A stretch of 64,000 nt of DNA from Tubulanus polymorphus (GCF_964204645.1 NC_134029.1:14002850-14066849); one strand, 5' to 3'; shown: positions 34,445 to 47,050, counted from the stretch's first letter. The notes: a model not told the origin generated them from the letters alone. A program made the numbers and translations.

Positions 34445-34592
34445 TTTGCTAGTAATGCCATCTAGCGGTACACCTATCACACCGTTGATTTTCTCGGGGT
34501 AGCAGTGGAGAGTTCGGAGTAGTGCTCCCGCCTACTTGATTCACTAGTGTATTACTTGGTGTACTCCGGGTAACGAATCAAGCACCCTGACT

Positions 34593-35682
34593 GATTTATT
34601 GATTTTTGTGTCTGACTAGCCACATCGGGTTCAATCTTTGACTCTAGTTACATATCACTGAACATTTTATTGATTTAACAGTATTTGCTTCGGCAATATT
34701 GTATATATTTGTGCTAAATGTGTACATTTGATGAAGATGATTCTGTGACGGTGTAGCATGCCCACTTCTTGGTGAACTTCTGTGGTTATTTTTATGGGGA
34801 ATATACCAGTTTTTAGTTGATGATACACCATAAATTGATCATGCACAATGTCAGCTATTATACCAGAGTTGAATGAGATAATCTGTGGACACGATCTCAA
34901 ATCAGCCTCATATTATAATATTTGTTAGAATAACTCATTATAAAGCAAAACATGCGCAAATATTGTGTTTGGATACATTATTGTTCTTGTATTATGCAAA
35001 AGACTTCCGGGGACGGAATGGTACACACTAAAATGAAATCTGTCTAATGTACGTTTCCCATTCATTTTCAAATAAAATGTTTTTGAAAAAATAAAACAAT
35101 CTTCCTACCTACCTATCCTTAAACAGGTAAAATTGCTCAAATATTTTATATAGGCCTATATCATTATATCAATAACTGTCTTTGTAATGACAAATGATAT
35201 GTTATTATCAGGCCTAGAATTTTTTGCTATGGCTGTTATTCATCTTCTTTTAAGAGGTATTCACTGATGTGAAGTTTGAAACTGGAATGGTCGGATAGAG
35301 CATAAAACTTAAACCTCCAATGAATTACTAGTGAAAAGTTTCTCACTCATGCCCATCTTAAGCTTAGAATAAGGCCAGAAAACAAGCATAACTTAAGACA
35401 GTATTGAATTCTATAGATTTCAGCACAAGTGGTGACATATGTATATTTGTTATAATTGATACGGTTAGTTAGAGGTGGGACTTGTTTCTTTACCCAAACT
35501 GGAACTTCCGATTATCTGACAAAGTATCAAGGTCCATGCATGGACATTGACCTCTTGTTACCATTCAAATCACTTGACAAGAATTTTTAACTCTCTAGAT
35601 ATGTATCCTTTCCGGTCCATATGTTTCACGTGTTCTACAATTGCTTACGGGTACTTTTAATCATACTTCTCATTAATTTTAG
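34593..35682. other. Intron 2 remainder, no gene seen
   Basis: Sequence between the Harbinger element and exon 3. No open frames with motifs, no repeats recognised. Confidence 0.4.
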
Positions 35683-35862
35683 ATGCTGGATCTGATATAT
35701 CTGCTCAGTCAAGTAAAGAACTAGTGAAACAGAGTTATCTGAAATCTACTTCAAGGATCGGTATTCCTAAAAACGCAAGCCAAACTATTGGTTGTGGAGG
35801 CTTGTTGCAAAAATATTTCGATATCCCTGGTAGTACTAGCAGCATGGATGAATACTCTTTGT
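35683..35862 (+). CDS. Host gene exon 3
   Basis: The acceptor CATTAATTTTAG precedes AT-GCT-GGA; the donor is GTAAGT at 35863. It encodes AGSDISAQSSKELVKQSYLK, a short basic/hydrophobic piece and IGCGGLLQKYFDIPG. It enters at phase 1 and leaves at phase 1, and its last base joins CC of exon 4 to make Ser. No domain was recognised. Confidence 0.72.
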
Positions 35863-36649
35863 GTAAGTCATAGTTTGATTATTCCAGATATTTTAGCTAT
35901 TATTAGGCTACGGCTAGCCTATTACAAATATGTTATACAAACGGAGCGAATCTAAATGACATGGTTTCCAGAGGAATGGCCCTTTGACTGTGCAATTGAG
36001 TATCATAGGGCGCTCAATTTTGGACGTCGTTAAGATGTATGTGCTTTTTGGCGAAAATCTGAACACAAAAATATTGGTTTTAAAAAGCCAATCAGAAAGC
36101 AAAGACTCTGCTGGAACTACTAATTCAATCAAATTTTGTTCTGCAATATAAATATCAAATCCAATTAACTTTTACTTTATTGAACAAATAAAACATCAAA
36201 TCCAATTTAATTTGGTTTTATTGAACATATTTAAAAATCCAATTTGATTCTATTCCGCATTCAAATCAATAAAACCAAGGGAAAAGATTGATCTATTTGT
36301 TCTTGCCAGCTCCCTGTCTGTGCTACTTATGAAAACAAGGTTTTACTGTGTAAATTATAGGTAGGACTGTCTAAGCGGGGACATGTCTGAGTGGGGGAGT
36401 GTATTTTGACAATGTAACCCAATGAATGCATCATTTGCCATTTATGTAAAGCCGACTGGCTGGCCATAGTGCCCCTCGGAGCTCTTGTTTTTATTACCTT
36501 CATGACGTAATCATGAAGGTTATAAGATGGTAGCGAGTCGGTGACGTCATTTTCGTGTCGCCACTTATAACTTGTTGGTGGGAGTTCAGAAGAAGATTTG
36601 TCAAACAAGTAAATACTTAAATCTTATTAATGCAGAGTGTGAAATATTG
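35863..36649. other. Intron 3 start, short palindrome only
   Basis: Contains the inverted repeat ACCTTCATGA / TCATGAAGGT (36497-36521) and, at 36130-36270, repeated AT-rich words around AAATCCAATTT. No gene. Confidence 0.35.
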
Positions 36650-37764
36650 TTTTTAGCCCACTTGGGACTTTAGTCCCAGCGGGCTCTTGCGTTCACTTTT
36701 CGTCCGTCCGTCCGTCGGTCGCCTTCCGTAGACGGAATCCAGTTATTTTGAAGAGTTTTGAAGACGCTTCTAGGTAATGTCTTGATATTTGCTTTATACA
36801 TGTATCTTCCCTAGACACATCTTCAGCCCAAAAAGTGGCCCTGTCAGAATCAAGACGGCCGACTGGCACTCATTGTTGTTCGTCAAAATCACCACTTTTT
36901 ACACTTTTTGAACTTTTTGAGGGAAATTTTGAAGACGCTTAAATCAATTACCTTGATCTTTCGTATATATTTGAATCCCCTAAGGGCCCATCACCATCAG
37001 AAAAATTGGGTCGATCGAAATCAAGATAGCCGTCCTATGACCTTTTTAGTGCCCAAAAATGTCAATTTTGGCCCAAATTCAGGGTCCTGTAGCTTCCTAC
37101 TGGTTTGCCATTTCTCATTGCAATTTGTGAAGGCTATTCTTTGGAAAGGGATGTTTTATACCTGAGCCAGGTATTTTTGATCGGCCAATTATGACGCAAT
37201 TGGCGGCCATCTTGGTATCATCAGTACTCATTCGTAGGTGGGAAAAAGTTTTTCCACATTATATTGATACATAAGCATATTTTATTACCACAATCAATTG
37301 CAAAGTTGTAGCTCATGACATGTCTATGATTGTGGTGAGTTTTAAGGACATTAGTTATTCTATATGGTCACCAGGGGGCGTTGAATAGTAGAATAACTTA
37401 GTATTTCCGTATTAGATTGGTACCAAGGCATATTTTGTTACCATGATCAATTGCAAAGTGGTAGTTTATGACATGTTCTATGATTGTGGTGAGTTTCAAG
37501 GTCATTGGGTTTTGCATATGGTCACCGGGGGACATTGAATAGTAGAATTACTTAGTATTTCCATATCGAATTGGTAACGAAGCATATTTTGTTATCACGA
37601 TCAATTACAAAATCGTAGCTGCTGACATGTTCTATGATTGAAGTGAGTTTCAAGGTCATTGGTTTTTGTATATGGTCACCAGGGGGCATTGAATATTGAT
37701 ATTGTTAGATTGTTGAGCATTGGAAACCACTTCCCAAGTGGGCATGGTGTCCCTGGACCCCTAG
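36650..37764 (+). mobile_element. Helitron-like repeat, copy 3 (most complete)
   Basis: It starts TTTTTAGCCCACTTGGGAC, where GGGACTTTAGTCCC forms a hairpin inside a longer GCCC/GGGC stem. It ends CCACTTCCCAAGTGG and then CCCCTAG. It has three tandem ~150-bp units with CACCAGGGGGC or variants (about 37368, 37524 and 37677). No insertion, about 1.1 kb. This copy is the best reference for the family in this window. Confidence 0.7.
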
Positions 37765-38254
37765 TTTAAAATATTTCCCTAAATTATTTGAAAATGCCGA
37801 TAGTAAGACCGTGGGAAAGTTTTTATCGTTGAATTGGCGAATCACGGCGGCAGAGTGCACCTGTGATAAGGCGGAAATGGCTCCATGTGAAGGCAAAGCT
37901 TTTAAATGATTAGACAGTCGGAGGTGGTTTATCAACTTATTTCAATTATAGTGCTGCTATTTTCCCAATCAAATTGCTAGATTTCGATTGTCTCTCATAA
38001 GTCAACACTTGTAATTCAAGTGTGATTTTGATGTGTGTAGAGCTAGATGCATCGTGATTAGCGTATTGAATGGCGCCGCCATGTTTAAGCTGTGCGTCGA
38101 TCGTTGAATAGTGGAAGTATGGGGTTGAATTATCTTGATTGTATCCATACAAAGTTTATTAAAGGTTAGTGTCAACAAATGGTCCATTACAGTCCCTCTA
38201 ATTTATGTGGAGAGACGCTCTTAACTGGCAAAACGTAGTCTGTTTCGTGTTATC
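37765..38254. other. Intron sequence, nothing recognised
   Basis: No gene, RNA or terminal repeat could be supported between two Helitron-like copies. Confidence 0.35.
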
Positions 38255-39283
38255 TTTAGTCCCAGCGGGCTATTGCGTTCACTTTTCGTCCGTCGTCCGT
38301 CCGTCCGTAGACGGAATCCAGTTATTTTGGTATGTTTTGAAGACGCTTCAAGGTAATGTCTTGATATTTGGTTTATACATGTATCTACCCTAGACACATC
38401 TTCAGCCCAAAACCTGCCCCTGCAAGATTCAAGATGGCCGACTGGCAGCCATTGTTGTTCGCCAAAATAAGCACTTTTTACACATTTTCGAAGTTTTCGA
38501 GGGAAATTTTGAAGACGCTTTGATCAATTACCTTGATCTTTAGTTTGTATTTGAATCTACCAAGGGCCCATCAGCATAATAAAAATTGGGTCGATCTGAC
38601 TCAAGATGGCCATCCTATGACCTTTTTAGTGCCTAAAAATGTCAATTTTGGCCAGTTTCTAGGTCCTGTAGCTTCCTACTGGTTTGCTATTTCTCATTGC
38701 AATTTGTGATGGGTATTCTTTGGAAAGGGATGTTTTATTCCTGGGACAAGTATTTTTGATCAGCCAATTATGACGCAATTGGCATATTTTGTTACTTTAC
38801 AAAGTTGTAGTTCATGACAACGTCTATGATTGTGGTGAGTTTCTAAGGACATTAGTTATTCCATATAATCACCAGGGGGCGTTGAATAGTAGAATAGCTT
38901 AGTATTTCCTTATTAGATTGGTACCTAGGCATATTTTGTTACCATGATCAATTGCAAAGTTGTGTTTCATGACATGTACTTCGATTGTGGTGAGTTTTAA
39001 GGTCATTGGGTTTTGCATATGGTCACCAGGGGGCGTTGAATAGTAGAATAACTTAGTATTTCCATATTAAATTGGTATTTCCATATTAAATTGCTAACGA
39101 GGCATATTTTGTTATCACAATCGATTACAAAATCATAGCTGCTGACATGTTCTATGATTGTGGTGGGTTTCAAGGTCATTGGTTTTGTATATGGTCACTA
39201 GGGGGCGTTATGTATTGAAATTGTCAGATTGTTGAGCATTTAAAACCATTTCCATAGTGGCCATGGTGTCCCTGGACTCCTAG
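38255..39283 (+). mobile_element. Helitron-like repeat, copy 4
   Basis: It lacks the first ~20 bp (starts TTTAGTCCCAGCGGGC) but otherwise follows the family to its CTAG end. The terminal hairpin is eroded (CCATTTCCATAGTGG). There are three tandem units, and one contains a local 20-bp duplication around TTTCCATATTAAATTG. Confidence 0.68.
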
Positions 39284-40156
39284 TTATAGTAATTAAAGAA
39301 TGCAAAATTAATTTCTTGACCACTAAACCAATAAATAGGTTATAATTGATAAAAAATAAGAATATAGCTGCAAGCAGCGATAATGGGTCTATGACATCAC
39401 CAACGGCACTGCGTCACTTTGTGATGTACAAGGAAGGGACTTCCAATTTGTAATGTATGTGCTGTATAAACTGACTTTAGACCCTTTAATATCGACAACA
39501 ACAATTTATCACCGACGCTGACATTTTCTGACGCTAACTAGTATGACCCGCCTTATGGACTGGACCAATTCAATTAGCAAAAATATATTTCGTAATTTGT
39601 TTTTCTTTATGGTGCACAAAGTTGAAAGCCGTGGGCTTCACATTTTTTGGGAAATTAAAAAAGTGTCAGAAATTTGATTTATTTGGGCACGTTTTTTCAT
39701 GCAGCATCTTTAACTGTCCAAAACTTACTTTATCTTGGCTTCCTCCTCTGTTCCATTCATAATTCCTTCCTCAGAAATACGTTCAGGATATGTCATTTTT
39801 CAGAATATACAACAAGATGAATATCGTTGTTTCGAAAATCTTTCTGAGCTATTTCACAATGATACATTCATGGATACAAACTGAAAGAGGATAGCATTCA
39901 TCATATTTAGAACAAATTATACCATTATAATTATATTGACAGAGTTTGGTACCCTACATCTGCCATATTATAGTGTGCAACTTTTAAGTCATTACTTTTT
40001 AAAGAAAAATATTTCACCAAAAGAACATCGGACGGAAATGGTACACGATGTAATGAAGTATGCCATATTCAATTATTGACAAAATCAATAGTATACCATC
40101 AATGACTGGGTCCATCCCAATCAGTTACCCTTTTCTTTTTATTTATTCTTTTTTAG
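39284..40156. other. Intron 3 end
   Basis: At 39997-40063 it holds the second copy of the 75-bp dispersed repeat found at 25455. The polypyrimidine tract and AG at 40155-40156 precede exon 4. An ATG at 40060 opens the same frame as exon 4 but lies in intron and repeat sequence. Confidence 0.4.
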
Positions 40157-43047
40157 CCAAAAGACAAGAACCTAATGTTATTTCAGGTTTTGAAGAAGAT
40201 ATATCATCTCAATGTGTTCCAGGTACCATTGGCTCAAGCTCACCTCAAGTAAGTAATTCACTTCATATCCATCGTCAGTGTGAGTCTGTACGTATAAGTA
40301 ACCAAGGCAACCAAATTAATGGTTGTCGACAGATAGATGTGACTGACACAAAAAAATCATTGATCAAAGATATTAACGCTTGCAATAAGAATAATACAGC
40401 TGACATCAAGCAGGAATTTTTTGAACTGATGGATCCAAGAGTGCCTGATGAAGTACTTCTATCACCGAAAATGGAAGATGGGGATGATGATTCCTGTAAT
40501 TTTGAAGTCATTACTGTTGAGGAAATGGAATATGAGGAAAATTCGAAAGTAGTACCAGAGCCAATTGCTGGTGATGAAATTTTGGGGACTTCTCATGAAG
40601 TGCTGTTCGAAAAAGCTGACTACGACGAAAAGAGTGGTTTCGTCCAATTGAATAATTTGCAGAAATCCCAGTATGATGCTGATGTTTCTGGTGATGCTGC
40701 GCTGAGATCAGAAATCGCTACTTTAGCATTTGGAAAAAAGTATAAAAAGAGAAGAGAAACTGTACCAGTGACATCAGATTCAGGCGATCCTTATTTGGCT
40801 GATTCAGAAGGTGGTTATGAAAGTCCGGGTGAGATGCTGTGTCAGTCTGAACGCGATACAGTCACACAGCCAGCTTCAAGGGAGTTACATAACGATGGTC
40901 AAACTGGTAGTAAAGTGCACTTTCATGATGAAATTCAAACATTTACTTATCCTACATCAAAGATTCAAAATATTGAGCCTCCTATGATATCACCTGCTAT
41001 ATCAAGTAGATTTGCAGAAGGTTATTGTGATTTCAATTCACTTCTGAAAAAGAAAAACAATGAAACTGATGATCCTAAAACTGATTCATTTAAAACTGGA
41101 GAGGAAACATATTTCTGTGATAGAAAGTCTCCAGATAAGCCTGTGCACATGATTTTAAAAGATAAGCCAGAAAAATCTGAAGTTAGTAATTTTGAAGAGG
41201 AAAATTTATTTCCTGTTAGGCCTACTGCTTCTCAACTTTTAGACAAAGTTTTGCAGATAGATTGCACATTGAGATTGAATCAATATGATAAACTATCTTA
41301 TTCTGAAGTGAAAGGTATAAAACAGGTAGAGCCTGAAAAAAATTCAGAGAATTTGGATGTTACGAGAAAGGCGTCGGTATTATTAGGCAAGGTTTTGGCG
41401 AGAGATATGAAAGAAAAGAAGAAACTTAAACAGAAAGATTTATTCGATGAACCAGTATCAGCAATGCCATCTGCTTTGAATGAAAAAGTTGAACACAGAG
41501 GAAAGAGTTCATTAAATGACTATATAATGAGATTCGATTCAGGTGGAACTGCTGTAGGTGAAAATTGTGGTTATTCAGCAGATATATACTCACTGCTCAC
41601 TGAGGCTGTTCCATCCTCATACAGATTATTGCCTCCATCTGAACAAGATGCACCAGATTCTGAACATATACCTGATGATGCCAGTTCTGATGTAGCAGGA
41701 TTAACTTTATCAGGATTCTTAGAGCATATATTGCATAATGAAAAACAAGATGCTCTTAATGCAAGAATAAGAGAAATTATTGGTAGTCCTCTATTTCCTC
41801 AGATCAGTTCTGCATTCAATGAGTATTTAGTTTCAGAATATTATACTAAAAGGCGTAACAGTGAGCCGGTGGTCTCTCTTAGAGTGAGTAAGAGTAACAA
41901 TGAGGATTCTATTTTGTTTTATTCATGTGAACCACTAGTCAAACTGCCCGAGATGAAAATAGAACCTCAAGATTCAACTGATCCAATGGTATTACAGCAG
42001 TTTCCTGAGAAGGAAATGACAGTTGAATCTGTTCAAATACAATCTTCATCCATACTCACAGACATGCTATCAAGTATCAACAATTTGAAAATTGAAGATA
42101 ATTCAAAAAAAGATAATTTGATGCTTCATGTTGTTGATTCATATTTGAAATACAACAAGCCTGAATCTAAGGAAGAAAAGGAAGATCTAACAAAACTAAC
42201 CACATGCGAGACAGCTGCCCAGTGTGATAGTATTTACCTTCATTCAGCTTCTGAATCGTTCGATACTAGTACTAATACTGATAGTTTAACTATGAATCTA
42301 GATGAATCCACATCTATTGTTCCAGTGATGAATGATACCCAGAGTAGTACTAGTTCATTAGTTCGTACAATGTCACAAGGTACATCTGCTTTGTCATTAC
42401 CTTGTACTCGGAACATCATGGTTGGTACTGATTCTCAGTTCACCGGTGATGCAACTGAAATAAATCCAGTTGAAAATCAACATATGCTCACAAAAACAGA
42501 TCCCAGAGTTGATGAAGTTCTGACGATAAGGAAGTATAATCATCAAGACAGAAATGAAACAGTTTGGGATTTTGGATTGTCAACCAATAATTCAGATACT
42601 AAAAATGGACACAATATTGAGAACAAAGCAACTTATATTGTGCTGAAATCTGATGACAAAACTTGTGATACTATATTCAAATCTTTTGATACAATGAATG
42701 TTGCCAACCCAGAACAATCTGATGAAAACATTAGTAAATGCCAGAATAAGCTATCACCTGAAGAAACTCAAATGAAGTCCAGTTATCACAAAAGTGGGAA
42801 TCAACAAAATACAAGTATTGAAGTCACCGGAACAGACATAATGTGCAAAATTGGAACCAGTAATAATGAGACTATATTTGTTGATATCAGTGGTGACAAT
42901 CATATGACATCAGTATGTGATTGCTTGATTAGAAATTCACATGTAATGTGTGAATGCCAGCTGAACACAGAATCTGAGTTGACTATATCTGCACCCGTCC
43001 AATCTGCAATTATTGATAAACTAACACATTCATTGCATGATGAAAAC
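40157..43047 (+). CDS. Host gene exon 4: 2.9-kb disordered exon
   Basis: It encodes 963 codons without a stop, from SKRQEPNVISGFEED to THSLHDEN. The composition is rich in Ser, Asp, Glu, Lys and Thr, with few hydrophobic blocks, so it is probably intrinsically disordered. Two short similar motifs occur: ASQLLDKVLQID (about residue 484) and ASVLLGKVLARD (about residue 531), possible helical binding segments. A conserved-looking block is SGFLEHILHNEKQDALNARI. A Cys-rich spot, VCDCLIRNSHVMCEC, lies near the end. The donor could be GTATGT at 43048 or GTATGG at 43057; both keep phase 0. The long open length is itself evidence of function. No transmembrane segment is seen. Confidence 0.82.
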
Positions 43048-43050
43048 GTA

Positions 43051-43094
43051 TGTGAGGTATGGTTTTAGTTGATGTGAGGTATGGTTTTAGTTGA
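43051..43094 (+). repeat. Perfect 22-bp tandem duplication at the exon 4 donor
   Basis: TGTGAGGTATGGTTTTAG plus TTGA occurs twice head to tail. Each copy contains a GAG/GTATGG donor candidate, so the splice region itself is duplicated. Confidence 0.9.
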
Positions 43095-43588
43095 GTTGGA
43101 TTTAAATGCATTGAAATTGATTATACTTTTGAAATTATGTTTCTTTTCTTGGTTGCAAATTATCGCATGATTGACAAATCGTATTCCTTTAAATATACAT
43201 CACCAGAACCACACTTCCTGCCACTCAGCTGACCCATGGCTACATTTTTTTGACAGGCCCTCTGGGGGTGGGGCAGTCTTGAATTTCTTGTTGGCTGCCT
43301 ACAATTCTTGATGGATTTTCACAAAACTTAGTTTGAGGTTTGGGAAGGTGAGATGTAATCGATGATCAATTAAAAGGTATATGCCAATATTCTGAATAGA
43401 ATATTGTTTAAAGTTTATTGTCAAATATGATTTTTTCACAAATATGAAATATGCCACTGGTGCGAATTTTATTTTAGCCATTACTGTAAATTTCAGCACC
43501 TGCTCACTGATATTGTTAGCAACTTACGTCACCTCTGACAGACGCTCACAGTTTCCAGTCCTTTCATTATACATTATATTTTCAGGTT
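43095..43588. other. Intron 4 start, nothing recognised
   Basis: No gene or repeat family could be supported here. Confidence 0.35.
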
Positions 43589-44506
43589 GTTGGTTTACCT
43601 TTGTCAGCTATATGAAGTTGGCATTGAGCCAATTCATGTAAAATCGTGTTAGGTTTTTTTCATGTGAGCATTTGTTTCATTGGTTCTCGGCTTAAACGAC
43701 GTATAATCGATGTGATTGAAGACATGGCAAACCTCCGTCGATGACATAGACAACTTTGTTAAAATTCTACGAAAAACTGTTTTTGGCGAGAAAATTCTTA
43801 GCTCTTGCGTAAAAAACTGCAATGACCTCGATTGGGGGGTGTCCTCTCTACAAACTTATGTGATGGCTGTTTTTGGGATATACGGGGAATTCCGGCGCTA
43901 CTAATATGATTATGGGATAGCCATAGAACGGCGAAAGTTTAATTGAACTAGGTGCCGAATATGTGCGAATTTCAAATGCTCATTGCTGGTGAGAATGTAA
44001 TTATTTTACATATTCGCCTAAGGTATTGTTTCATTTTAATACCCGGTGAATTTTTTGATTGACATTGTAGTATAAGCGAACATTCACTTACACTAGGCCC
44101 CCACGTGGGCGCGTAGTGCTAATCATCTGACTGTTGCACACACAAACACACAAGCTCGTACAGTATACACTACTATATGATACTGTATGCTGCTTGGCGC
44201 GTGCACGTTTGACACGAAAATAGGCTTTATAATCATAGCAGAAGATGAGCGCTGTGTTCTCTGTTTGATAGAATTTGTAATGAATTGTTATTTCTTATGA
44301 CCTGAAAATACTAAGCAGTAAACTATAGGTATAGGTCGAGGTCTGAATATTGTACCAGGATTTAAAACGATCTAATACGCCGATTTATTACTGTACCGGT
44401 ATTTTAGCTTCCGCGGTCATACATTGGAAATATTCAGCCACCCTCTGATATGTGACATCATATGAATTTTATTTGAATATTTTTTGATATTGTGAAAAAC
44501 ATTTTT
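43589..44506 (+). mobile_element. Interspersed repeat family B, copy 2
   Basis: It follows copy 1 from TTGGTTTACCTTTGTCAGC to CATATGAATTTTATTTG and ATTGTGAAAAACATTTTT. It contains about 130 bp (around GGGGGGTGTCCTCTCTACAA, CGGCGAAAGTTTAATTG) absent from copy 1 but present in copy 4. Confidence 0.68.
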
Positions 44507-45475
44507 ATGTCCCCGGCTCAACTTTAGTTGAGAGGGGCATATAGATTTACCACTGTCTGAGTACGCCGCCGCCGCCGCCGCAAGTGACGTTGACAGCCTA
44601 GAGGCCGCAATTGTTGACCGAATGTTTTTAAACTTGGTACACAAGTAGGTTATCACTACTGTGGCCAGAACCCCATTTAAAATTGAGCCAATTCAATTCA
44701 AATTATGGCCACCAGAGGGCCGACGTGAAAAACGACGTTAACAGCCTAGAGGCCGCAATTGTCGACCGATTCATTTCTAACCTGGTACACAAGTAGGATA
44801 TAATTTTGGCCAAAACCCTGTTTAAAATGGCGTCGATATGATTTAAATTATGGCCACCAGGGGCCAACATGAAAAATGACGTTAACAGCCTAGAGGCCAC
44901 AATTGTCGAGCGATTCATTTCTAACCTGGTACACAAGTAGGATATCATTTTGGCCAGAACCCTCTTTAAAATTGGTTCAATTGGATTCAAATTATGACTA
45001 CCAGGGGGCCGACATGTAAAACGAAGTTAACAGCCTAAAGGCCGCAATTGTTGACCGAATCATTTCTAACCTGGTACACAAGTAGGATATCATTTTGGCC
45101 AGAACCCTCTTTAAAATTGGTTCAATTGGATTCAAATTATTGCCACCAGGGGGCCGACATGTAAAACGACGTTAACAGCCTAGAGGCCGCAATTGCAAAC
45201 CGCTTTATTTCAAACTTGGTACGCAAGTAGGATATCACTTGGGCCAGAATCCCATTTGATATTGGGTTGATTCGATTCAAATTTTTGCCACCAGGGGCCG
45301 ACATGAGCATAGAGCAACAGCATAAAGGCTGCAATTGGTGACCGATTCATTTCAAACTTGGTACACAAGTAGAATATCTCTTCGGCCAAAGCCGTATTTA
45401 AAATTGGTTTGATTCAATTCAAATTATTGCCACCAGGGGCCGACATGAAGAACGACGTTAACAGCCTATAATGTT
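44507..45475 (+). repeat. ~145-bp tandem array, about six units
   Basis: After a GCC-repeat (GCCGCCGCCGCCGCCGC at 44561-44580) come units with ACAGCCTAGAGGCCGCAATT, ACCTGGTACACAAGTAGGAT, TTGGCCAGAACCC and GCCACCAGGGGGCCGAC. Identity between units is roughly 80-90 percent. The array starts within an element that reads CCCCGGCTCAACTTTAGTTG. Every unit ends in a CCACCAGGGGGC-like word, as in the Helitron-like family. Confidence 0.8.
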
Positions 45476-45514
45476 TACTAATCCTGGCTAGAAATAGGTG
45501 TAGCCACATCCTTG

Positions 45515-45740
45515 TTTTAGCCCACTTCTGACTTAAGTCACTTTCGTCCATTTGTTTCTCAGTCTGTAGACAGAATCCAGTTATTTTGGGAAGTTTTGAA
45601 AGCGCTTCAATAATGTCTTTGTATTGGGTTTATGCAGCTATCTACCCTAGACTTATCGACAGCCCAAAAGCTTGCCTGATTAGATTCAAAATGCATGACT
45701 GGTAGCCATTGTTTTTCGCTATGATCAGCACTTTCTACAC
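45515..45740 (+). mobile_element. Helitron-like repeat, fragment of the 5' part
   Basis: TTTTAGCCCACTTCTGAC, TAGACAGAATCCAGTTATTT and CAGCACTTTCTACACATTT match the first ~220 bp of the family at lower identity, then the match stops. Confidence 0.6.
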
Positions 45741-47050
45741 ATTTAGCATTTGTTGACGTCTATGACGTCATGCCAATGCTAGTAAAATGGATCGAAAGTC
45801 GTAGTCGAAAAAAGCGCTGACTCTTCTAATTTTCATAGTAACTTCAAATTGTAAATCTGTTTCCGTAAAACATTAGACATAGCTAAATATGACTCAAAAT
45901 AATGTTTCAATTATTCCCTACAAGATAGCGTTGGCGGATTTCTGATTAATTAGCCCAAACGTTATTCTATCGCATTTTTCTCATTAGTTATGTGGTAGAT
46001 GAGAGTAGGGTTAAGCAATCGCGTAGTGATATGTCCGCATTGATAGTGGCAGTAAAGAATGGGGAATGGCCTCTTTTGAATAGAAAAACATACATTTATT
46101 TGACCCCAGTATCATAGTCTTTAAAGATAACTGTTATTCCTCTTATCAGAAGCAATGAGATTAATTGGGATTAATTCTCAGCGGCAGAATACATGCGGTA
46201 CAGCCTAGAAGAAACTTAACTCCTTTTTCGTTCGCGTTTAGTTTTATATCGTTCAAACCGTTTTCTGTAATTTGTTTTCGTTTAGTTGCGACCACGTTCG
46301 ACTCGCCCTAGGGATGAATATCCATTTCAGAATTACGCGTTTCCCTGCACACTTATGGGTGCAATGAAACTTCAAACGCTCTTATTAGGCGTTTATAATG
46401 TATTTTATGCGTGTATTTTACCATGTAGTCAGCCAAATGCAAGAAGTTGCACACAAAACAAAGGGAGCTGCTATTAAGACGTTCGTGCATTCGATGTGCG
46501 TGCGCCAGTCGTGTTGAACTTGAACCGCAGTAGTAACTAGTTTGATTCACGTTTCTATTTCGTTTTTTCAAAAACGCAAAACGAAAACTCTACGATCTCC
46601 GATGAACGCCGGACACGTTATGAGTTATGTTACTTCTAGACTGTACTGTATTTCTAGAGCAGTGGAATGGTTGACCTACTCCTGACTGAAACCCGTATAG
46701 GTAAGCTATGTTATCGCGCAGAAACGCCTTTACTATACTTATAACCATTTCATGGTGACACGAAACATCATGCGGTAAACAGTACCACCCATCCATGATA
46801 CGATATCACCAATAAAGATTATTTTATTCAATTTGAGTTGTTCATTGGAGGAAAATATCATTGTTAAGTACGCCAAGAATAACCATGTTGTCTCATCAAT
46901 CAGTTGACTGACAATTTGTTGTAAAATTCCAGCGGTTTGGCTATAGTCTAAGATAAGTTTTCACTTTAAGATGCCCTGCCCTCCTCCTGCGCACTCACGA
47001 GGTGATAGCAGCCCCTTACACACTCTGCAGATAGATTAACTTTGTAATGC
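45741..47050. other. Intron sequence, nothing recognised
   Basis: About 1.3 kb with no supported gene, satellite or element ends. Open frames here have no motifs. Confidence 0.4.

Larger units (their letters stand above)
31553..34592 (+). mobile_element. Harbinger transposon with TIRs and ACT duplication
   Basis: The element proper is 31556-34589 (3034 bp). The left end reads CAGGCTGCTTGATTCG, and the right end, inverted, CAGGGTGCTTGATTCG; similarity continues through CGGAGTAC and AGTATTAC-like words for about 45 bp. ACT flanks both ends (31553-31555 and 34590-34592). It has the usual two genes in opposite orientation: a HARBI1-like nuclease on plus and a SANT protein on minus. The nuclease has lost its C-terminal half by a deletion that joins it to the end of the SANT gene at about 33252, and it carries a nested MITE. 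Confidence 0.85.

Noticed and set aside
40060-40156. Upstream ATG as the start of a single-exon gene
   Set aside because: This stretch is intron and dispersed repeat; the acceptor at 40155-40156 and the phase match to exon 3 explain the frame better.
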